Shown piece after piece: positions 55,346 to 59,718 of a stretch of 59,718 nucleotides of DNA. Under the pieces are notes generated by a model, which saw nothing but the letters and a program-made list of their open reading frames with translations, was not told the DNA's origin and made no database searches. The stretch is from NCBI GenBank assembly GCA_013141505.1, contig JABFQX010000018.1:1-59718 (forward strand). The letters run 5' to 3'. The position numbers and the translations under genes were made by a program. Numbering within the stretch: the stretch's first letter is position 1; each line of letters starts with the position of its first letter. The DNA comes from Methyloglobulus sp. Its GTDB lineage: Bacteria; Pseudomonadota; Gammaproteobacteria; Methylococcales; Methylomonadaceae.

Positions 55346-55366
55346 AAGGTGACTGGCAAATTCGAA

Positions 55367-56221
55367 ATGACGAAACACACCCAAACCGGCTTAACCCTGT
55401 TAGAAACTCTCATTAGTGTGGCGATTGCCAGCATTCTTATCTTAGCCATTAGCGGCTTTATCAATGCGGCGTTAAATGCAGGGCAATCGACCCACATGCA
55501 AAATGACACCCTGCAACAAGCGCGTTTTGCCATGCAGCGTATGGTTCGTGCCGCCAGTAAATCTCGGCACCTGATGATTCCCCTGGGCGAAAATACCAAT
55601 CCGATCAATTCCCCCTGGAGTGAATCAGTGCGTGGCGATAAAGCTGATGGCTATCCCGATATTGGCGTGTTGGCGGTATCGCTAGACCCAACCCTGGATC
55701 GGAACAAAGACGGTTGGGCTGATGCCAATAACGACCGGGATTTTCTCGATGTCAACAAAAATGGCATTCGCGATGCCGGTGAGCCGGAGCGAATCGACGA
55801 AGATACCGGCAATGATGACACTAACGATGGTGCATCAGGTATAAAGGGCATTGATGACAATGGAGACGGGATTAATGACAATGGCATCAGCGTGAATGAC
55901 AATGATGAAGATGGTACTGACGACAGCATCATTAGCGTCGATGATGATACAGATGGCATTCAAAGTGAAGACTGGCTCGACCATCAGCTCTTTTTTCTTA
56001 ACGGCACCACGTTAATGGAGCGCCTGCCTAATATTAATGCCGCCGATGGTACGGCTTACACGGAATATTCTATTGCCGACAATGTTAGCCAGTTGCGTGT
56101 TGAACGGGTTTTGGGCGCAAATGGCAGCACGGTGTTGGCCGATATTACTTTAACCCTATCGCCGTCGGGTGGTGAGCCTGTTAGCCTGAATACCCGGGTT
56201 GCGGTGGGTAGCGGGTTGTAG
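55367..56221 (+). CDS. GspJ-like minor pseudopilin with acidic calcium-loop insert
   Basis: 284 residues from the ATG after the repeat unit; an earlier ATG at 55265 would translate the repeat. Prepilin signal TG|LTLLETLISVAIASILIL with Glu5. Residues about 107-200 are an Asp/Asn/Gly-rich insert with DRNKDGWADANND, DVNKNGIRDAGE and DDNGDGINDNG, the DxDxDG pattern of calcium-binding loops and thrombospondin type-3-like repeats. The C-terminal part resumes the pseudopilin fold (QLRVERVLGANG). GspJ proteins are usually near 200 residues, so the insert is additional. Confidence 0.85.
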   Translation: MTKHTQTGLTLLETLISVAIASILILAISGFINAALNAGQSTHMQNDTLQQARFAMQRMVRAASKSRHLMIPLGENTNPINSPWSESVRGDKADGYPDIGVLAVSLDPTLDRNKDGWADANNDRDFLDVNKNGIRDAGEPERIDEDTGNDDTNDGASGIKGIDDNGDGINDNGISVNDNDEDGTDDSIISVDDDTDGIQSEDWLDHQLFFLNGTTLMERLPNINAADGTAYTEYSIADNVSQLRVERVLGANGSTVLADITLTLSPSGGEPVSLNTRVAVGSGL

Positions 56222-56374
56222 GGGGAGGGCGGGTGTAAGATTTCTCGGCAATTGCTCCCAGCATTGCCCTATCTCTTGCGTCCTTGCAGTCGTCCCTATG
56301 GTCGAGATGACAAGTTGTTTTGGGATGATGCAGTATTTTGTTCTGTTGCATTTTTCCGGTTAACTCAGCCCCCT

Positions 56375-56437
56375 GTCATTTCGAGCGGTAGCGAGAAATC
56401 TTAAAAGCTCAAGATCTCTCCCCCTGGTCGAGATGAC
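56375..56437. repeat. Family B unit, short form
   Basis: GTCATTTCGAGCGGTAGCGA ... GGTCGAGATGAC, 63 bp. Degraded relatives occur at about 56230-56312. No gene lies in 56222-56494. Confidence 0.85.
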
Positions 56438-56466
56438 AGTTTGTTAGTAACTTAACTGTGAATTTT

Positions 56467-56878
56467 GTCATTTCGAACGTGAGTGAGAAATCCTATGCCA
56501 CCACAAAAAGCCTACTACGTCTATCTCCTCAGTAATTGGAACAATAAGGTGCTTTACATTGGCGTGACCAACGATTTATAACGCCGTATCTATGAACACC
56601 AACACAAATTAGTCCCCGGCTTTACCGAAAAATACAATGTTAATAAACTGGTCTATTATGAACAGACGAGTGATGTGATTTCTGCGATTAGCCGGGAAAA
56701 AGAACTTAAAAAGTGGCGACGGGAGAAGAAGAATGCGTTGGTTAATGGGGTAAACCCGGAGTGGAAGGATTTGAGTTTGGATTGGTATAAGTAAATTGTG
56801 TTATTTCGACTTAAGGGATGACAGCAATTGCTGGGAGATTTCTCAGCACTTAAGATTCCTCCCTTCGGTCGGAATGAC
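56467..56878. mobile_element. Split family B repeat carrying a GIY-YIG gene
   Basis: A left half (GTCATTTCGAACGTGAGTGA, from 56467) and a right half (CTTAAGATTCCTCCCTTCGG ... GGAATGAC, to 56878) of one palindrome flank the GIY-YIG reading frame. Between the gene and the right half is a further partial copy (TTATTTCGACTTAAGGGATGAC). The arrangement looks like a gene-bearing version of the repeat. Confidence 0.5.
56495..56794 (+). pseudogene. GIY-YIG endonuclease, interrupted by one in-frame stop
   Basis: 99 codons: MPPQKAYYVYLLSNW (the YVYLL variant of GIY), LYIGVTNDL (YIG), then TAA at codon 29 where homologues usually have a Gln/Glu-type codon (CAA to TAA is one change), then RRIYEHQHKLVPGFTEKYN, LVYYEQ, AISREKELKKWRREKKNALV and a WKDLS end. 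All other family positions, including Arg and the catalytic Glu of SREKELKKW, are kept. A recent nonsense mutation is the simplest explanation. No ribosome-binding site is obvious. Confidence 0.82.
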
Positions 56879-56909
56879 AAACATTTGCATTTTTACATTA
56901 CCCAAACAG

Positions 56910-56972
56910 CAAATGACAAATGACAAACGACAAACGACAAACGACAAATAGGAAATAGGAAATAGGAAATAG
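56910..56972. repeat. Heptanucleotide tandem repeat, nine units
   Basis: Two CAAATGA, three CAAACGA, one CAAATAG and three GAAATAG units in direct succession, 63 bp. It lies 155 bases upstream of the large pilin-like gene; 56879-57127 otherwise has no gene. Confidence 0.9.
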
Positions 56973-56993
56973 CTGGATAACAAACTAAACCTT

Positions 56994-57020
56994 GTCATTC
57001 CGACCGCAGGGAGGAATCTT
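56994..57020. repeat. Family B half-unit
   Basis: GTCATTCCGACCGCAGGGAG followed by GAATCTT; the right half is missing. It lies about 107 bases before the start codon of the large pilin-like gene. Confidence 0.75.
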
Positions 57021-57127
57021 AAAAAAGCTCACGGTAGAGTAATTCTGAGAACCATAACCAGAGAATTCTTACTTACACAGCACTCTTAATAAAGACTGGA
57101 AAAGCTAATAAAACATAAGCATCCCCC

Positions 57128-59491
57128 ATGCAAAAAAACCTACAGAGCAATCACAAAGCTGGAATAACACAAAACATCCAGCGCAAACTCCAAAACGGCT
57201 TCATCCTTTTGCCTGTGGTGATGGCGATTACCCTTATAGCTGCCATCGCTTTTTTGATGAACAGGGAAGGCGCAATAGCTGTTAATGAATTGGGGGGTGA
57301 GATGCAATCTACCCAAGCTAGTCTGGCAGCAAAAGCAGGCATCAACCACATGCTCTGGAAAACCAATAATGCCAACCCCGAATGTACCGGCTACACCAAT
57401 CTAGCCGCCACTAATTTCGGCACTAACACTTATAACGCAACCATAAGCCCAACCAGCAGTTCGCCGGTCAGTATCACAGCAACCGGCACAGATGCCAAAG
57501 GGACAAGTGTCACGATTAAACGTGATCGGGCAACCATATACCAGCCCTATAAAACCGTAACATTACGGCTTGGCACTGATCCGGGTATGGATGCAAATAT
57601 ATCTAGCCTCCTGCCCAACGCCAACTCTGGAGCTGGGGACAATGTGATTCAAAAAGGAAAACTATTTAGTAGCTGGTACTACAACAATCAACTGCTCCAG
57701 TTTGATCTGCCCAACAGTATTCCAGTGAAAGCCCATATTGTTTCAGCACAATTGCAGCTTTATCAGAATTCCGGCACTGGCACCGGCGATGTTACGATAC
57801 ACAAGGTCACACGAAGTTGGCTTGAGGGGACTAAAAGTACTATTTTTAGCACCGCAGATGGCGTAACGTGGAAAACCTATGATGGCACTAATGCTTGGGC
57901 ATCACCAGGAGGCGATTATGATGCAACGGCTGCTTCCACTAGCACGGTAACCAGTGGCAGCGGTATTTTTGCCAACTTTGAGATTGCACCGCTGGTGGAA
58001 GGCTGGTTGACTAGCCCAACTACCAACTTCGGTCTCCTACTGAAAGCCGAAGATACTATTTCTTATGTCTTTGCTTCCCAAGAAGATACTGATGTGACTA
58101 AACACCCCCAATTGATCATTACCTATACCTGTGAATGCGGAAAGCCTTGCGCGCCTGCAAAAAAAGTGTACTGGACTGACGATACCGCCAATAAAATCCA
58201 GATGTCGGATGAAGACGGCAGTAATGTCGAGGATCTTATAACGGCTCTGAACCCTATAACAGGATTGGATCGACCCACTGGACTCGATATTGATGCCGTT
58301 AATGGTAAAGTCTATTGGACGAATAACTTGCAGATTAAGCGCGCCAACCTGAATGGTACGAATATCGAAACGCTTTATACCGGGGTCTTAGTGACTATGG
58401 ATATAAAACTGGATGTTGCGGGTGGCAAAATGTACTGGACACATGACAACGGTATAAGCTTAGTCATGCGTGCCAACCTAGATGGCAGTAGTAGTCAAAC
58501 GATCAATACTACCCTTAGTCGTCCGACTTACCTTAGTTTGAACATCAATGCCGGCCATATTTATACGACCAATTTCGGCAACGGCACTATTGGACGGATG
58601 AATCTTGACGGGAGTAGTGTTGTAACCAACCTTGTTAGCACCCAGGGTACGCCGGTCGGAAATGCCGTCGATCCGATCAATGGCAAGGTGTATTGGAGTG
58701 CAGGATCTGGCGGTAATTGGCTCCGGCGCTCTAATCTTGATGGCAGCACCATACAAACTATAGTGAGCAGTTCAACCGCACCCCAGGATATCGCTTACGA
58801 TACCGACAATAACCGCATTTACTGGACTGATGGCACAGCTAAAAAGGTGCAACGTTCTAACCCGGACGGTTCAAATCTGGTAACCATTGTCTCTACGGGG
58901 CTGACGCGTCCGCGTGGTATTGCGCTTGTGAATGCTAGCTTGGTAGGGAAGGGGCGCTCGGTTACACTAAGCTCGGTGGCCGATAGTTATATTGTTGAAG
59001 CAGAACCCGATAAAAAATATGGCAGTAATACGGCTGTCCAAGTAGGAATAGACAGTAACAGTAAGCATTACAAAGGCTTGATTAAATTTGACGTTTCAAC
59101 ACTTCCTGCCGGGGCGACCGTCACATCGGCAACATTGCGCCTCTATGAAACAGCTTCGAAAGGTAGTGGCTCTTATAATATCGGCCTTTACAAAATTATA
59201 GCATCATGGACTGAGGCGGGGGCAACGTGGTCTCTTATGGGAGCTGGCAGCAACTACAATTCGACAAAGCTGGTTGTCGCTTCCGTTGCAACGGGCAGCA
59301 TAGGTTTTAAAGAATGGACATTGCCGGTGGGGTTGATAAATGAATGGAAAAATGCTGTACCTACACCAAATTATGGCTTATCACTGGTCTACGAAAGCTC
59401 ATCAAAAGACAGCTATATTAAATTTGCCACAAAAGAAGATTTGACAATAGCATATCGTCCGCAGTTGGTGATTAACTATACCATGCCATAA
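57128..59491 (+). CDS. GspK-position pilin chimera: DNRLRE - YWTD propeller - DNRLRE
   Basis: 787 residues. The N-terminus has NG|FILLPVVMAITLIAAIAFLM, a prepilin-like site with Pro rather than Glu at position 5; lack of Glu5 is the mark of tip subunits (GspK, PilX-like). Residues about 140-335 form a DNRLRE domain (LLQFDLPNSIPVKAHIVSAQ...QLIITYT). A CECGKPC linker leads to six YWTD blades (first near residue 347: YWTD, YWTN, YWTH, YTTN, YWSA, YWTD; about 345-610), enough for a closed six-bladed propeller. A second DNRLRE domain fills 615-787. Both extra domain types occur in extracellular, adhesive or carbohydrate-associated proteins. Likely a large tip adhesin on a pseudopilus; partner unknown. 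Confidence 0.85.
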   Translation: MQKNLQSNHKAGITQNIQRKLQNGFILLPVVMAITLIAAIAFLMNREGAIAVNELGGEMQSTQASLAAKAGINHMLWKTNNANPECTGYTNLAATNFGTNTYNATISPTSSSPVSITATGTDAKGTSVTIKRDRATIYQPYKTVTLRLGTDPGMDANISSLLPNANSGAGDNVIQKGKLFSSWYYNNQLLQFDLPNSIPVKAHIVSAQLQLYQNSGTGTGDVTIHKVTRSWLEGTKSTIFSTADGVTWKTYDGTNAWASPGGDYDATAASTSTVTSGSGIFANFEIAPLVEGWLTSPTTNFGLLLKAEDTISYVFASQEDTDVTKHPQLIITYTCECGKPCAPAKKVYWTDDTANKIQMSDEDGSNVEDLITALNPITGLDRPTGLDIDAVNGKVYWTNNLQIKRANLNGTNIETLYTGVLVTMDIKLDVAGGKMYWTHDNGISLVMRANLDGSSSQTINTTLSRPTYLSLNINAGHIYTTNFGNGTIGRMNLDGSSVVTNLVSTQGTPVGNAVDPINGKVYWSAGSGGNWLRRSNLDGSTIQTIVSSSTAPQDIAYDTDNNRIYWTDGTAKKVQRSNPDGSNLVTIVSTGLTRPRGIALVNASLVGKGRSVTLSSVADSYIVEAEPDKKYGSNTAVQVGIDSNSKHYKGLIKFDVSTLPAGATVTSATLRLYETASKGSGSYNIGLYKIIASWTEAGATWSLMGAGSNYNSTKLVVASVATGSIGFKEWTLPVGLINEWKNAVPTPNYGLSLVYESSSKDSYIKFATKEDLTIAYRPQLVINYTMP

Positions 59492-59535
59492 ACTTAAATT
59501 AATCCAGTGGCATTATTGATTGTCATTCCTCGCTC

Positions 59536-59718
59536 TGTCATTTCGAGCGCCGCGAGAAATCTTTATGCTTCGGTGAACCAGATTTCTCCCTTTGGTCGAA
59601 ATGACAACGGATTGTCATTCCTCGCTCTGTCATTTCGAGTGTAGCGAGAAATCTTTACGCTTCGGTGAACCAGATTTCTCCCGCTGGTCGAAATGACAAC
59701 GGATTGTCATTCCTCGCT
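59536..59718. repeat. Family B tandem array running off the window
   Basis: Units GTCATTTCGAGCGCCGCGAG ... GGTCGAAATGAC start at 59536 and 59629, a 93-bp period with the spacer AACGGATTGTCATTCCTCGCT. A third begins at the edge. Confidence 0.9.

Noticed and set aside
55265-55366. 34-residue N-terminal extension of the GspJ-like protein
   Set aside because: It translates a family B repeat unit (MSFRAKRGILG); the ATG at 55367 directly precedes the prepilin signal.

Overview
The window looks like a chromosomal segment of a gammaproteobacterial methanotroph (order Methylococcales). The strongest pointer is a secreted CorA/MopE-like protein followed by a MauG/SACCP-type dihaem peroxidase, a pairing known from Methylomicrobium album and Methylococcus capsulatus. 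The housekeeping blocks miaB-ybeZ-ybeY-ybeX, ubiK-comM, mfd, rep and ychJ are gammaproteobacterial in content and order. This assignment rests on gene content only; no database search was possible.

Layout. 1-1070: edge of an IS481-like transposase and an exported STN/HEAT-repeat protein. 1278-7261: three tandem paralogues of a secreted monohaem protein with a very long Thr-Pro repeat linker, each ending in a related terminator; copies 1 and 2 also share a duplicated leader and a 3' hairpin. 7421-16596: two convergent polytopic membrane proteins (DUF2298/GT-C-like) and a minus-strand surface-glycan operon (two GtrB-like glycosyltransferases, GtrA, FAD oxidoreductase, LPG-synthase-type membrane protein). 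16784-21204: ychJ, a cluster of hairpins, then a clean sigma-54 promoter driving the corA-like gene, a small secreted protein and the dihaem peroxidase. 21491-30346: mfd, a decayed membrane/pentapeptide-repeat gene with two in-frame stops, a ParE-type toxin-antitoxin pair, and an OmpA lipoprotein. 30347-35032: miaB-ybeZ-ybeY-ybeX-galE. 35122-42799: broken acyltransferase, aldehyde dehydrogenase, tRNA-Arg(CCG), rep, a small exported protein, comM and ubiK.

43613-59718 is the most interesting part. A histidine kinase, a single-domain response regulator and a GAF-GGDEF-EAL protein precede a gspE-F-G-H-I-J-K-ordered pilus or type II secretion-like cluster. The GspE ATPase carries an N-terminal STAS domain and a two-motif MshEN (c-di-GMP-binding) domain. 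The GspJ-like protein carries an acidic, calcium-loop-like insert. The protein in the GspK position is a 787-residue chimera: pilin-type N-terminus, DNRLRE domain, six-bladed YWTD propeller, second DNRLRE domain. I read this as a c-di-GMP-responsive pseudopilus with a large adhesin-like tip. No secretin, GspC/L/M or prepilin peptidase lies in the window.

Two repeat families are prominent. Family A is MITE-like, with termini resembling TATTGATCCGGCCTT and a CCCTTCGGCTTCGCTCAGGG-type core (3121, 9521, 28866, 43255; core only at 25108). Family B is a roughly 70-bp palindrome with GTCATCTCGAC/GTCGGAATGAC ends, in tandem arrays before and between almost every gene of the pilus cluster. A GIY-YIG nuclease pseudogene sits inside a split family B element.
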